A stretch of 64,000 nt of DNA from Rhodeus uyekii. Taxonomy: Eukaryota; Chordata; Actinopteri; Cypriniformes; Acheilognathidae. Both the position numbers and the translations under genes were made by a program. The stretch spans positions 790,501 to 854,500 of the forward strand of contig JAWRVZ010000042.1 in assembly GCA_037043235.1 (NCBI GenBank). The letters run 5' to 3'. The notes under the pieces are model-generated. The model was given only the letters and a program-made list of their open reading frames with translations. It did no database searches and was not told where the DNA came from. Shown in pieces: positions 37,401 to 50,165 of this stretch (position 1 is the stretch's first letter; the number at the start of each line of letters is the position of its first letter).

Positions 37401-37632
37401 AGAAGTAGGCAAGACAAGTCATATTCAGAAGAACCGTTCATGTTCTTCAATACTCTGTTTATGTTTAGGACAGTTCATGCTCAGAAGAACCCATTGAAGT
37501 TAAAGAACTGTCAATAATGACGTTTGAGAAAAAAAATTTTTTTTTGTGGAATTCTTGATGCGGCCCTGCCTCACCCAAACTCTGCCTCCTGCGGCCCCCG
37601 GGTAATTTGAGTTTGAGACCCCTGCACTAGAT

Positions 37633-39027
37633 AGTTCATTCTAGTATTATAAAACTTCTTGGTTATCTCATGGTTTAAAAATGTTTTTAAGTGTTTGTTA
37701 GGCCACTGGACACTACGGAGGAGATAGGTGTTGAGATGGTCACTGTCCTGCAGCTTCTGTGCCGTGATTTAGAGAAGCCCATGAAAGGGTCTGGATCCGG
37801 GTTCAGAGTTTTGATGGATCACAGACACCAGCCGAGTTTGTTCTCTACATGACTGATGCGTCTGTATTTGCTCACACTGGAGACTTCGGCTGGTTGTAAA
37901 CTGTGTTGCTTGTGTTGTTTAATCTCAGTGATCAAAGTGCATCTTTTCTTCAGCCTCAGCGCTATATAGGATTGTCAATAAGAGCAGCGCTGAGTCTGCA
38001 TTATATGATTTAAGGTCTCTGTCACACAGGCCAGCATCACATATGCCCAACGTCTCTCCCTACAGCATTTTTACAAACTTTATAAAGTATCTTAAGGTGT
38101 GAAACTGATGTATAATGTTGCTTTATGTACTGTAATGCGATCACTCTGCATTAAAATGCAATATGTTGCATTTGTGTTGTGTGCATGAGGTGAACGCATG
38201 CATTTCTGAATGTTTAGAGACCTAAATCGACACAATATCAACATATTTGCATAATTTAAAATGGAACATTTTATCCTCTGACTGAAACTGTAATTGAATA
38301 TGTGCATTATATGCATGCATTATATTTATTATACATTATTTTGTCTGAGAAATACCTTTTTTAATGGCAAATTTTGCATTTAAGATCAACAAGTATGACA
38401 AGAAAAACTATTTTACAGTGTAGTACTGAATATTGTTTCAAAATCCATGTTAAAATATGAAAATCTGTTAACCAATAATTTAAATTCATTAGTAGTGCAA
38501 TGAAAATTAAGTATTCTTAAACTTTTTGTAAATCTCTAAACTTGTTCATACATAAATAGGTTTATGTTTTATTGTGTCAAAATGTCTATTTCAATGTCTA
38601 TCCATCCATTGAAAAGAGTGTTAAATGTGTCTGTTTCTTCATCCGTTTTCTGATTTTACCTTAGGAAACCTCTCCAAATAAAACAAAAGTACCTTTTATG
38701 ATTTAGTCATAAATAGCCAATGTATTAAATTACAATACAATTCTCTATTGTTACTTATAAATTTTCAAAGTACAAATTTTATCAACACAATAAAAAGACT
38801 CAAGGATATAATGTATGTTCATGAACAACTTTTAATATTCATTGTTTAGATTGAGAGACAAAGGTTTAAAGAAGTAAAATGATAAAATAAATGAGATAAA
38901 CATAAAAATCAAACAGGTAATAGGAACAGTAAGGATATCATTAGCAGTTGGTGTGAGTTTTATTTTACAAGACATGAAGATCGAGCTGTTTAATGTTGAG
39001 CATGAACTCTTTTTCCTCATGCATATG
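37633..39027. other. Spacer downstream of lectin unit 3
   Basis: No gene supported. 37690-37960 is non-repetitive and balanced in composition. 38500-38900 duplicates 31700-32100 (shared GTATTCTTAAAC, CATAAATAGGTTTATGTTTT, CCATCCATTGAAAAG), confirming that the duplicated unit includes 3' flanks. Confidence 0.55.
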
Positions 39028-40552
39028 TTACTTCTTCATACATACAGCATTAAATTGAGATCTGCAGTCTTTATCACACCACTTGTACTCCCCGTTCTCC
39101 TCCTCTATGGCTCCACAATGATGGGAATATTCTGGTTGAATTCCTCCTTTCCAGTTTGTCCAGTTTACCACTTGAATTCCATTGATCCAAATCCAGAATC
39201 CAAAAACTCGGCTCTGTCGGAGCCCCACCCACACCGGCCCGGAGATCTTCCTCCTTTTTAGCTCTAGCTCCGTTTGATCCTGTTCTTTCTCTGAGTGAAT
39301 GGACAGAAGCTGAGAATCATTTCTTTCACAGAAATCAAGAGCTTTTTCCCAACTCATTTTATCCTCACTCACATTAATGAAGCTTTCTGGAAAAAAATAA
39401 AATAAAATTTAAAATTAGTTGCATGTTTTGATTCAATAAAGCAGGTAGTAGAAATGTTGAATTTTAAAGCATCAAATATTTTCTTAACTTACTGTAACAA
39501 AGAGCAAAATATTGACCCTCATTTCCTCTATTCCATGGTCCTTTCTTTGTGATATATGTAAAACATCCATGAGATTTAGGCATAACATTTGGTTTGTAAT
39601 TTGAATGTCCACCATCAAGCCAATCAAGGCTGTTATTATCATATCGGAGGCCGATCCAGAAAGAGTTTGTCCCATTTAGTTTTTCCTTCACTTGTTCATT
39701 TTCCGTCACATCTCTGATCGTCACTAAATCAGTGTGATTCTTTCTGCAGTAAAGCTGAGCCTCAAACCAGGTTCTGTATTCTGGGATTAAACTGTAGTTT
39801 TGTGATTGTTGCTCATAATCTGCATGAATACAAGAGTTGACAATCATTTTACTTGTACAGCATTTAGTTACAGTATTTATAAGATATAAAGCGTTATAAA
39901 TCATTACCTTGATTATAACATATGAAGTACTGTTTTGTTGAATTGCAATCAGAAAACTCCCAACTTCCACTAGTGTTTATTGCAGCACAGTAATTAGTTG
40001 CAGTAAAAGTGCTGCTGTACTTGACGAATGTGACAGGATGACCACTTGACCATTTACAGCTGACGGCACCAATCCAAGCAGTCTTACCAGCACTGATATT
40101 ATCAACCGTCTTGTTATTCTCGTCTTCATCATAGATTGTGACCAGATCAGAGTAGTTACTTCTGCAAGCATTTAGTGCTTCATTTATATTTAGTGTTTTA
40201 GTATCAGTCGTGTCAAAGCGTCTTAGCCGACCTCTAGCTTTAATTATCTCAGTACATCGTAAAAGGGAAACACCTGAAAACAGATATTCAGTTTTAGTGA
40301 AATACTGTCGACATCAACTTGACTGCAGGAAAAAACATATCTTTCAAAAACATTTACATGTAAAACTTTGAAAAATCTAATTTAAGTTCATTACAACAAA
40401 AACGTCAAGACAAACAGCTTTGACTTGAATTTGGCTTGAAAAACCCGAACCAGGAAGATTGAATATGTTTTAACAGATTTAAGGTTTAAAGTTTCAAATA
40501 TATCATAGTTCTAGTTTAGTCATTTTTAAAGAACAGAAGAGACAGATAGATG

Positions 40553-40628
<76 letters not shown>

Positions 40629-40946
40629 GAGTTTAAATAGATAGAAAGTGTGATTAGAAATAATAGATATAATGGCAGTTTAATTGAAAAGTCTTGGATC
40701 ATTTAAACATTCCGCCAATGAAAGTCAATGGGATTTTCCAGAGTTTTAATCGTCATTTTTAGAAATGTATATGTAAAATAAAATCTATAATTTCCACATT
40801 TTTAACATGAATAAATGTGTTGTGAAAGGATTTTTTTCCCTCAAAGCTGCTCAAAATATAATACAAACCAGATTAAACACTAAATATTAAATACTAAATA
40901 TTAAATACTCACCCCAGAGGAAAAGCAGGACAGGCAGAAATAACAT
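39028..40946 (-). CDS. Secreted three-CTLD C-type lectin-like protein (unit 3)
   Basis: Coding exons: 40913-40946 (signal, MLFLPVLLFLWG), 39908-40273 (CTLD1), 39493-39819 (CTLD2), 39028-39386 (CTLD3). They total 1086 nt, 361 residues, open throughout, all introns phase 1. CTLD1 has a different N-terminal part from unit 2 (GVSLLRCTEIIKARGRLRRF), then AWIGAVSCKW and YFICYN. CTLD2 has FWIGLRYDNNSLDW. CTLD3 is almost the same as in units 1 and 2 (WVGLRQSRVFGFWIWINGIQ) and ends NAVCMKK with no membrane anchor. Canonical EPN/QPD and WND calcium ligands are not seen (QPEYSHHC, KWCDKDC). Probably secreted; ligand and role unknown. Confidence 0.88.
40554..40628. repeat. (GATA)n microsatellite in signal-peptide intron of unit 3
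   Basis: About 18 GATA units in the intron between signal-peptide and CTLD1 exons. Unit 2 has only three units at the matching place (33717), so the tract expanded after duplication. Confidence 0.9.
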
Positions 40947-41036
40947 GATAATGTTCAGTTAATTTTAAATCAGAATCTTATATTATTTGTGCGGTTTGAT
41001 GAAAAATGTTTGTTGTTTGGGTTGAACTGATCAGTA

Positions 41037-41381
41037 ACTGGATGAAACAGATACAGAAAAATATGAGAGATTGCAAGAAATCAAAATGGTTTCAATAATT
41101 ACTCATTCATTATGATCCTGTTATCAATACAAAGACTAAAGACTTTTTGTATGACATCCCATAACAGCACAACAAACATTTAAATGTCTGTAAGATGCTG
41201 TTCATACAGAATCACGTCAAAAAACAATGACAGGTAATGCCAACATTTCTCATGCAAGTTATATGCTTATTCAAAGTGTTAGTAAAATTAAAACTGATCA
41301 TAAAATGGAGAACAAAAAGATCCTGCTTACCTGTTGAGAGGGTTATTTGCTTGTGTGCCGCAGGGAACAACATATTTATTC
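41037..41381 (-). promoter_or_regulatory. Leader intron and untranslated first exon of lectin unit 3
   Basis: Conserved donor CAACAG|GTAAGC at 41331 with the same flank as unit 2 (CACACAAGC, AACCCTCTC). The acceptor TTTCATCCAG ends at 41038, ahead of the start-codon exon (40913-41037). The outer limit is approximate. Confidence 0.5.
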
Positions 41382-41584
41382 AAATCTTGTTATAGTTTTA
41401 GGACGGACACACAGAAGCTATTGATGAACGACATGCTGTATCATTGCATGCAAAGCACAACAGGTATAACATGAATAAACAAATGTTCTCATGTTTACGT
41501 GTCAAATTGCAAAGGTACTGTTCTTCCTGTTTGCAGTGTTACTTATAAAAGAGATGTGTGCATTATAACTGAAAGGTTACTGTT

Positions 41585-41795
41585 ATGTACTGTATTTGAC
41601 ATAATATATATTATTATTTTCTGTATATAATCTATTGTTAAATACTGTATATATCAATATATTGATATTTACTGTATATAATATATATTTTGAAATACTC
41701 TATATAATATATATTGTTTACTGTATATAATATACATTATTTATTGTGTATAACATATGTATTGTTATTTACTGTATATAACATAATATTCAGCT
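41585..41795. repeat. AT-rich tandem repeat (TACTGTATATAATATA)
   Basis: Five or more degenerate ~30-bp units each with TTTACTGTATATAATAT followed by ATTGTT/ATTATT. Confidence 0.75.
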
Positions 41796-41799
41796 TTGG

Positions 41800-44700
41800 A
41801 CTTTTGGATTTTGAAAAGTTTTAATTTTCAGGATGTGAAGTCCTGCATATGTTAATTCTCCTGATACTCGATAACTCAAAGCCTGCTTTCATTCTCTTTT
41901 GGAAATATTTGCATGAACATGCTGCCTTAGTCAAATATTAATAACATCCAGAATGTGCCCTTATTCAAACATCTCGCCCTGCAATATTCCCTTCTGATGT
42001 GTCACGATCCGCACTGCTCATTTTACACTTTTGAACATTTAAAAAACGAATAAATGGGAAACGGGATCCTGGTTTGTGAAAAAATGCCATGTTTTTGTTG
42101 CTTCTTAAATGTAAGTTGTACATTAGCAGAACAGTTTTTCACTCATTAATGCGTTTGTGTTTGTATAGTTCAGTTATAAACCCATCTGATGGATAAGATT
42201 TAACAATTTGGAGTCAATGTTTTTTTTGGGGGGGAAATGAGTGAACAATTAAGTGACCAATTTTGGGATCAGTTTTTATCATTTGAGTAGGAGGGGCCTT
42301 TCTCGTTCCAGAAAGCATTTGATTGGTTGCCACTTTGTGATTTTTGCAGGGGTTTGTTTAGCCAGAAGTATGTCATTTTTAAATTGGAAATGTCCTGAAA
42401 ACGAATTATGTCCGTGTTTAGATTAGCATTGATGGTCTTAAAACAGTAGATATGGACTACCGGTAAAACCAGCAAAACCTTTATTTAGTTCAGATTGTCT
42501 TTCAGTTTTAAAGACTCACACCTGCATTGAAAAAAGTTAAATCTGTGTTTTATGAACACAACTGAGTTAAACAGTGTTACACAGTGCTAGATCAGATGTT
42601 ATATCTAGTTGATGTCTTTCCTTTTGACAAATATAAAAGTAAAGAAATCAACAATGGAAGTGTTTTCAACAAGAACATGTGCACTAAAATAGGTAAAAGG
42701 TTTGTTTTTATCTCCAAAAATGTAGAAACTGTTAGCCTTTTTTTAAGCTAAAAACAATTAGCCTTTTTTTTTTTGCATCCAGCAATTTGAAAGCAAAATA
42801 ATGATGCTCAAAATATTCTTGCAATCTAATTAGAGTTGAGTTTATTAACTAAACTGTGCAAATATGATTCTGTCAATTTTCCTAAAATGACATAGCATAA
42901 ATATTAATTTGTGCAACAAAAGTGTGAAATTTTATTTATAACTGTCACACAGGTGTCTTCATAAGCAGAATCATGACTGCAGAGTTAAAACTGAGCAAAA
43001 CTCTTAATATTATTCAGTGATTTATCAAAACTGCTGTATTAAGAGTAATATCAGTCTGTTTAATATTAATGGAAGATATTTATTGTCAAACTTGCATACG
43101 GACTTACAAAGAAAATCACTAACTAAACCTCATAATGTCAAGGAATTATGGATCCTTTGGCACAATTATGTTGCTTGCGCCATTGGTTTTCTTTTAATGG
43201 GTTGAGGTCTGTCTGGATCTGAACTTCAGTTCTTCTTCAGCTCCCTTTATTATGTCTCTGCCAGATTCACTTCCTTTGAAATTCACATCTTTGGAATATG
43301 CTCCATTTGGCCAGGCCATTGTTTGTCTCCCTAAACAATAAATCCCAAACATGCCTTCTGTTTTATGGAGTCCAGCAAAAGTCATTAATACATTTTGTGT
43401 TCTGAAGTTTTAGAAGTTGGGATGTGCAGGGACATTGTGATAATCAGACTATAAAAATGCATATAAAACCATTAAATGTTCTTCAGAATATATTTGTAGA
43501 TGGTGTGTTGTTTCAATTGCACCTTTCCGCTGTCACAGAAAAGCCAAGAAGAAGGTGAATAAGAGGAGTTGACTGATAATTCGTCTGACCTGTAGTGTCT
43601 TCTCCTTGAAGATCTTCAGGAGGAAATCTTAAGAAGGTCATCACAAGGAAGTCCCTGATACAATCTTCCTTTATCTGTCAAGGTGAGAAGGTTCTGTTAC
43701 GCTGTTATAGAGTTTTCAGGAGGATTTTGCTGGAACTGAAAGCCAACCTTAGGAAGACCGGACCCACAAACCATTTTCCACCTCACACCTAGAATTAAGA
43801 TGTGTTTTGGTTGAACACAAGCAGACGAGGAAGACCTGTTTACACCTGGTGTTTTAATGCCTCTTTCCACCACTTCTGTCCTGACTTCTGAGGGGAGTGA
43901 TTTTTTTTTTCCAGGTCTTTCGATCTAATAGACAAAATAAGCTTGCAGAATTTACAAATGAACGCAACAGGAGATGAAATCAGGAATGGTGAGAGAACAT
44001 TGTTCATCTTCAAACCAAAATCAGCTGACGTAGCTTAAATCCTGTCTGGATAGCGCACATTAGGCTTGTTAACGCATTAGGTCAGTAGGTGGAGAGTAGG
44101 GGGTCTTTAAGAGGCTGTTCGAATGCATTTGACCACATGAACGTTTACACTATGAAAGCAATCCAGTGGAATGAGTTTTCATCAACCTGGAAGAGGATGA
44201 AAGTGGACAAGCTCAAAGCGTTTCAAAATTGTTTAGCGTCGTCCACTTCCTTCCAGGTGTAAAGAAAGCCTTAATGGAAACATTTTCTTCAACATGTCAG
44301 TAAATGAATTAAGATGCTTCCCAAAGATCTTCCAGAAAACTCTGAGATTCCACATCAAGATGTTTCAAAATGTGAGTATTAGACAAATATGATGAGACCT
44401 GCTGGATGATAATAGCATATATATAGAGAGAGAGAGTTCAATTTTTTGCTATTTGAAATGCAAATTTTTGTTCAGATCTTTATTGTATAGTTTATTGAAT
44501 ATATCAATTTATTTTATTATGAATGCAGTTTATACAGAATTTTTGATGAATGTGTCATTTTAGACATGAAGATGCATCTCTTTGGTGGAATCCGGTGAGT
44601 GTGAAGAGCTTTGACTTTGTCTTTATTCTCATGTTGTCTACTGAGAAGAATATTACAAACCTATACACACTGTTCACTGACTGACAGCAGCCAACACATA

Positions 44701-45850
44701 CACACACCTCACATTTCTTTCAGTGTTAGAGGAGGTGTTTGTTTGACTAGATTCACTGCTCTAGCCTGGGAAACCAAGAAGCCTTTGACTTCTGACCTCT
44801 GCTCAAAGTATGATGTTTTGATGCTCAGAGCTCGAGGAACATCTCCTGTTTAGATTTACAGCATTTGAGATATTAAAATCAAACTTTACCACGGACTGAA
44901 AAACCAACACTACTGTGAATATTTCCACCTGAAATGTGTGTATTACTTTAGTTAATGCAGTCATAGTTTCAAATAGATGGTCAGGTGACACATTATTCTG
45001 TGTGATTGGACAAATTATTCTTTCAGAAAGTACTGCAGTATTAAAGTCAATATAAAATTAAAATAGACCTCATGAACATCGTGGTTTTGATTATTTTATT
45101 TTTTTCCTGGATTAATTGTCCATTTTATTCAGAAATGTATAATTATACTGACATATGTTACACTATATCATAACATTTGTGTTTCTATATTTACATTAAA
45201 CAAATAAAGTAAAAAAAAATCACTGTTTTATCTTTGACGATTTATAAATGTCACTAAGTCCCTAACTGGAGTCTGCATTTTTAATAAATAAATGTCTGGA
45301 ATTTATTTTATTTTTTTGCCGTTTTCATATCCATAAGATCTTGCACGTCACTTTTAAAGACATGAAACTCAAATACATCATCGTGTGAAAGAAGTCTCTC
45401 TGAGTTAATGGGATATTTTACTGTTTCTTTTGAGTGATTCTTTAATTAATAAATCATAAATTGGCTCAAATGAGACTAAATAGTTACCTGAAAGAAATGA
45501 GCTATAATATCTACAGCAGCAAACACCAACACAACTGATGATCAGTTCATGACACGGGTCAGAAAACCGTGAATATGATTCATCCTTAATAAATAAGCTT
45601 TAAGGCTCATCAAACATCATGAGTTTCAGAGCAGATGAGAAGAACTTCAGTCAGGAGTTTCGCTGAGAAGTTTGAGGATGTTTGGTTGTAACAGAGACTA
45701 GTTGACTAAGTTCACATGAGGCTTTCAGTCAGCCGTAGTTGTAGTTGTGTTTTTACAAGATGTTGAGAGTTTGCATTTCTTGTTTTTGGCCATATTCAAT
45801 CTTGAGTGAGATGAAGAATGAAGATGTTTTCAGTCAAAAAGGACAGCAAG
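41800..45850. other. Intergenic, nothing firm
   Basis: 41870-41990 still resembles the upstream flanks of units 1 and 2 (GCCTGCTTTCATTC, CTTATTCAAAC), ending the duplicated block. Beyond that I see only AT-rich sequence without a supportable exon, apart from isolated splice-like motifs (for example around 44590) that do not form a gene. Confidence 0.45.
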
Positions 45851-45853
45851 AGA

Positions 45854-46268
45854 AAGGACTGGTGGTGCAGTGAAAAAAATAAAAGAAAATTGTTAAAGGA
45901 CCAATGAAACAGCAGTCAGATGGTGTGGGCAATCTTGGGTAATTCTCGCTCAGGATAGAATACAGTTTCACAGGTTTTTTCATTGAATGAAGAAGACAGG
46001 AATGGTGGTGCAGTGGTTTGCTCATCAGATACTGATTTGGACAAGCCAAGTTCGATTCTTGCTCAAGACCGAATAAGTTTTCACTGGATTTTCAATGAAT
46101 GAAAAAGACAAATATACCAAAAAATAAATAAAGTCAAAGGACTAGTGGTGCATTGGTCAGCAAGTTAGATCTTGGTGTTGGCAAACTGTTTGATTTTTGC
46201 TCAAGATAAAAGTTTTCACAGGTTTTTCAATGAATGAAAAAGACAAACATACTAAAAAATAAATAAAG
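45854..46268 (+). repeat. Tandem array of three tRNA-like SINE units (~140 bp)
   Basis: Units start near 45854, 45999 and 46134. Each has a GGTGGTGCAGTGG-type A-box region, a B-box-like AGTTCGATTCTTGCTCAAGA (best in unit 2), and TTTCA(C/A)TGGATTTTCAATGA followed by AAAAAGACAAA. Units 2 and 3 also share AAAAAATAAATAAAG. Confidence 0.65.
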
Positions 46269-46289
46269 AAAGAATACTACATGTGAAAG

Positions 46290-46366
46290 TGCCAGTGGCT
46301 CAATGGTCTGAGCATGTCCTCCCTTCACAAGGGGTATCTGGGTTCAAGCCCCAATCTGGTCACTGA
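46290..46366 (+). repeat. tRNA-like SINE head of a second type
   Basis: GCCAGTGGCTCAATGGTCTGA looks like the A-box half of a tRNA, and GGGTTCAAGCCCC is a good B-box 55 bp later. Mismatched stems and SINE-like surroundings argue against a functional tRNA gene. Confidence 0.5.
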
Positions 46367-47847
46367 AACATGGTTGCGTGACAATTGTCTGGTTGTGATC
46401 TGTGACAAGCTGCTAAAGCGGATCAGGTCATGGCAAGAGAGACAAGAGAAGGTTTGACCAGAAGGGGGGAGTTAAGATCCAGACAGCTCCCCCCTGGGGT
46501 TTCTGAGACAATATCCAGCAGTGGTTATACATCAGGAGTCAAAGTTTTCAAGATTTACTTTTAAAATTTCCAGACAGAGACCAAGTAAACATTTTGGCTG
46601 CAGCTTGAGCCCTATATTTGCCCCCTCCCTTTTAATTTTGACCAGTGAATTTAACATACCTGTACACCACCAGCTCAATCCCAACCAATGCTCCAGTACA
46701 GCTGTTTAATTCATCCCTGATATCATCCCATGGAAATCTCAGATCCTTCCTTGGGGGAAAACACCACCTGATCAACACTCAGAGGGTATTTCCATGGACA
46801 TGATTAAGGCTACAGCTGTTTCATATTATCATTCAAAAGTGAACTATGTTGATGAACTATGACACTACAGACTAAAAGACATGAGCTCATACCTCATTTG
46901 AACAACTTATTGTACTCGTGTAAAAGCAGGGTTTGATATTTGGAGACTTGAGATAAGCTGGATATCATGAACAGTACAAAAATATCATATGAATTATTTT
47001 ATTATACACACACTCAGAACATACATGCTCTCAAACATAAATGTCACGTTGAAATGAGCTGATACTGTTATCAGACCAGTCCACCATTTCTTCAGGCACA
47101 TAACAGCAGCAAACACTATGGTGTCTGGAAAAAGGTCAAATGAATAATAGTTGAGCGGTTCCTCCCTTCAAAAGACTCCATGCACGAGTCGGTCACTGCC
47201 GCCACCTCCTCATGAACTCCAGCAGCTTTGACACAGATCCCCTACAAACCGATAAAAGTCAGACAATCACATTTCAAGTTGTTCCTATATAAATCCAGAA
47301 GACTCAGGCAAAAATCCATGCATGATTAATGTTAATAAAACTAATGCAATGTTCGAGGTGAAATGCAACAGCATCAATGAGAGCTCAGTCCAGATCCACA
47401 GTATATATTAGGTCACACCTTGATGTGAAAAATCCAGAGCAACGTCAACACATGCACTCCAGTGGATGTATACGGGGCAAATTATTGCATGTACACATTT
47501 ATGATGTAGACACCCACCTTTGAGTTAATTCAAATCAGGTGAACTCAACAAGTGCTGCAATTCAGGTTTCAGTTGACAGAGGGCGCTGTAAAGTATAACA
47601 CATTCATGATTAAGAATATACAGTACTTTAAAATTCAATAAGATTTGAAAACATTTAGTCAAGTTTTCCAATTTAAAACCGTTGCAACCACATGAGTTTA
47701 AACAAAACGGCACTTATATTAAACAGAAGGTAGAGGTCATTCATGTTTATATGAAAAGACTTGAGATGAAGTCCAAGAATAAGAGCACTCCATGGGTTAC
47801 TTAAATATAATTATTTTTTTTTAAACACACAAAGAAAAAATACTGAC

Positions 47848-48034
47848 CTGGTTTCACAGACAGGGTTTTGCCCAAAGGAAAATTAGGACATTTAAAAAAC
47901 AAACCACTACTGGTGTGGATCTTGAATCAAAACAACGGCACTGATACTTTGAGATGTACAAGAGCAAGTTGCTTGCCGTTAAAACAAGTAAAAAAAGCAT
48001 TTTAGCTTCAGCTTAAGCCTTGTCTATAAAACCA
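47848..48034. repeat. MITE with TGGTTTCACAGACAGGG inverted ends
   Basis: The left end CCTGGTTTCACAGACAGGG mirrors the right end CCTTGTCTATAAAACCA (about 14 of 17 positions). The interior (AATTAGGACATTTAA, CACTACTGGTGTGGATCTTGA, GGCACTGATACTTTGA) matches a repeat I know from cyprinids. Confidence 0.65.
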
Positions 48035-48314
48035 AACAATTAATCATAAATACATAAAAATTACTTACAAGATTAAAAGAAGACTTCTTGTGATCACGCT
48101 GTTCCACAGGTTGATTGCATATTGGCAACAGGCTGTTAGGCTATTAATCACATTTTCAGCCAATGGGATTAGTGCTTGTTGGATTGTCCTGCCCACTTGC
48201 TGGTTTATCAAGTTAGAAAACTCATCCAACAGAATGCATGTGAAATCTACAAAATAATGTAAACTTGACTGACTGCTTCATTTCCACTTTAAATGTGAAA
48301 TGCTTACAGACAGC

Positions 48315-48334
48315 AAAAAAAAAAAAAAAAAAAA
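48315..48334 (+). repeat. Poly(A) run
   Basis: Twenty A residues, perhaps the tail of an old retro-insertion; nothing identifiable precedes it. Confidence 0.8.
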
Positions 48335-50165
48335 TCACAGGAAGCCCAAAAGCGCATATGACACAGATAATAATAGTTTAAACAGTGAGCTGTTTGATCA
48401 AGGTGATTCACGATCCGATTCAAATTTCCAAAACTATTTTTCTGTGGTTTTATCCATTGTATTTACACATGAATCAGAGTTCATGACACATAATCCTAGC
48501 TGTCTTGTTGTCAAATAAAGTTTGTTCAGTCTTGTTTGACTGTTGCACTTTTCTAAAAACTCCTGTGTATGTTTGTTTGTTGTGTAAATTCAACAGTCAT
48601 GGTAAATGCCACTGCAGATGTTTCCTCCGTATGGTTGCACTGCTGCTTATCTAGAACATGCATTTATAATTAAATTAAAATTACGGGTATGAAATGTTGT
48701 TTGTTCCAGGATGTATCAGTCAACATCTTGCATATGCAATATTACATATTTATAGTGATGCGCTGCTTCATCACACTCCACTGCTACTTAATAGAAAAAG
48801 TAAATTGTTACTGTAAAAGCTTTTATGCAACTAAAAATGGCTAGCTAATAGCTAGATCGGTAGTAATTAACCTTTTAGTTACCATTAGTTACTTTTAGTT
48901 AGTCATCCACCACCAACATGTAAAATCATTTTTATTCTACAGTTATTCCAAATAGTCGTCGACATGAAACAAAACCCTAAAATTTGGCCTACGGTTTCAT
49001 AGTCTGATTTTAGTCAAATTTACCCAGTAAAGTGCTAATTGTGTGTGGAACTTGCATATGTTGCAAGGCTAAAATATGCCTTATTTGAAACAACAAATGA
49101 GTAGTTCACCCCATAATTGCCTGGTGGTTCATAACATCCATTGCAAAAAACGATTATGTGAATAAAGTGCATGTTCAACATATTTTCTGCTGAGTTCAGT
49201 AACGCATAGCAAAACAAAGTGCTCTGCTTTTGGACCATGCTGCTCATGTGGGCAGTGCGAAAGCTGTCTCGATATGTGCACCCAAATCACACGTGCAACT
49301 TACGAGTAACAAAAAACACAATGTGTAAAACGGGTCTTAATCTCCAACACTATAGTATTGCACTACTTTTGTTGCTACCTAGAGGACAATTGCTTTATAT
49401 AAAGCTGTGGAGGTTTCAGACTGTCCTACTCTGCCTGTAATTTGCAGCCATATAAAACTAGGAAAAACTACCGGTAGTTTGCTCTTATATGGGAAATGAT
49501 GCAAGGCTAAAGCAAGCCTGCATTCATAACATAAGGAAAAATAAAATTACCAGTGTCTAAAACAATACTAATCTCTGCTTAAGTTAAATGTTGCAGGTTA
49601 AAAAAGGACAACTCTACAGTGTCAGTGAAAAATATGTTTTTTAAATTATTAATTTGGAGCAAGAGATACAGAGGGAGTGGCTTTATTGCATCAGATATGT
49701 CACTTTTCTCCAAAAGTTAATTGGTTTGCGAACTCCAACCCTGAATAAATCCTTCTCCAGAGCAGTTTAGCATAAATTACCATGGCGATGAACCAATCCA
49801 CCTACTTGACCCCGCAAAAACAACAACAGTTTGCTTAAACTAGTCTCAAACTTACCTGAAAGCACCTGAAACCTTCTTCATTCAGGCCTTCAAAACAACG
49901 CACGCACTGACGCAAAATGGTGACGTTGATGAAGACTCAGAGAATTTCACCTCAGCTGAAGAGAATCATTAATGCGTCGTCAAGCTGTCACTTATTTGAG
50001 GAAAGTAACTGTATTACAATATTATATTTGACCGTAGTGCCACAATTTTAAGGTAAGTCAGACAGTTTTCGAGATTCGTCGGCAAACGCAAATCATAGTC
50101 GTCGTCAAGTTCAGTCACACAGTATTATAATCGATATTTCGTGAACATGACGGAGGTTTAGGAAT

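Larger units (their letters stand above)
36302..37624 (+). mobile_element. hAT-superfamily transposon, internally deleted
   Basis: The terminal inverted repeats CAGGGGTCTCAAAC and GTTTGAGACCCCTG are flanked by a perfect 8-bp target duplication CACTAGAT (36294-36301 and 37625-37632), diagnostic of hAT. GCGGCCCGCGGGCC-type sequence follows the left end. Inside are a (GT)n run (36433-36461), a tandem minisatellite (37013-37250) and a fragment of transposase C-terminus. At 1.3 kb it is non-autonomous. Confidence 0.93.
46998..49930 (-). other. Weak multi-exon candidate on minus strand
   Basis: Three exon-like pieces lie in order. The first (49856 upward) has donor TTTCAG|GTAAGT and the frame MKKVSGAF. 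The second is 48069-48246 (acceptor TTTTGTAG, donor CTT|GTAAGT), open for 58 codons with LLDEFSNLINQQVGRTI. The third starts at 47241 (acceptor GGTTTGTAG) and closes in the second exon's frame with FMRRWRQ and a stop. An AATAAA follows near 47000. The first and second pieces do not join in frame, so another exon is missing or the model is wrong. I recognise no family. Confidence 0.2.
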
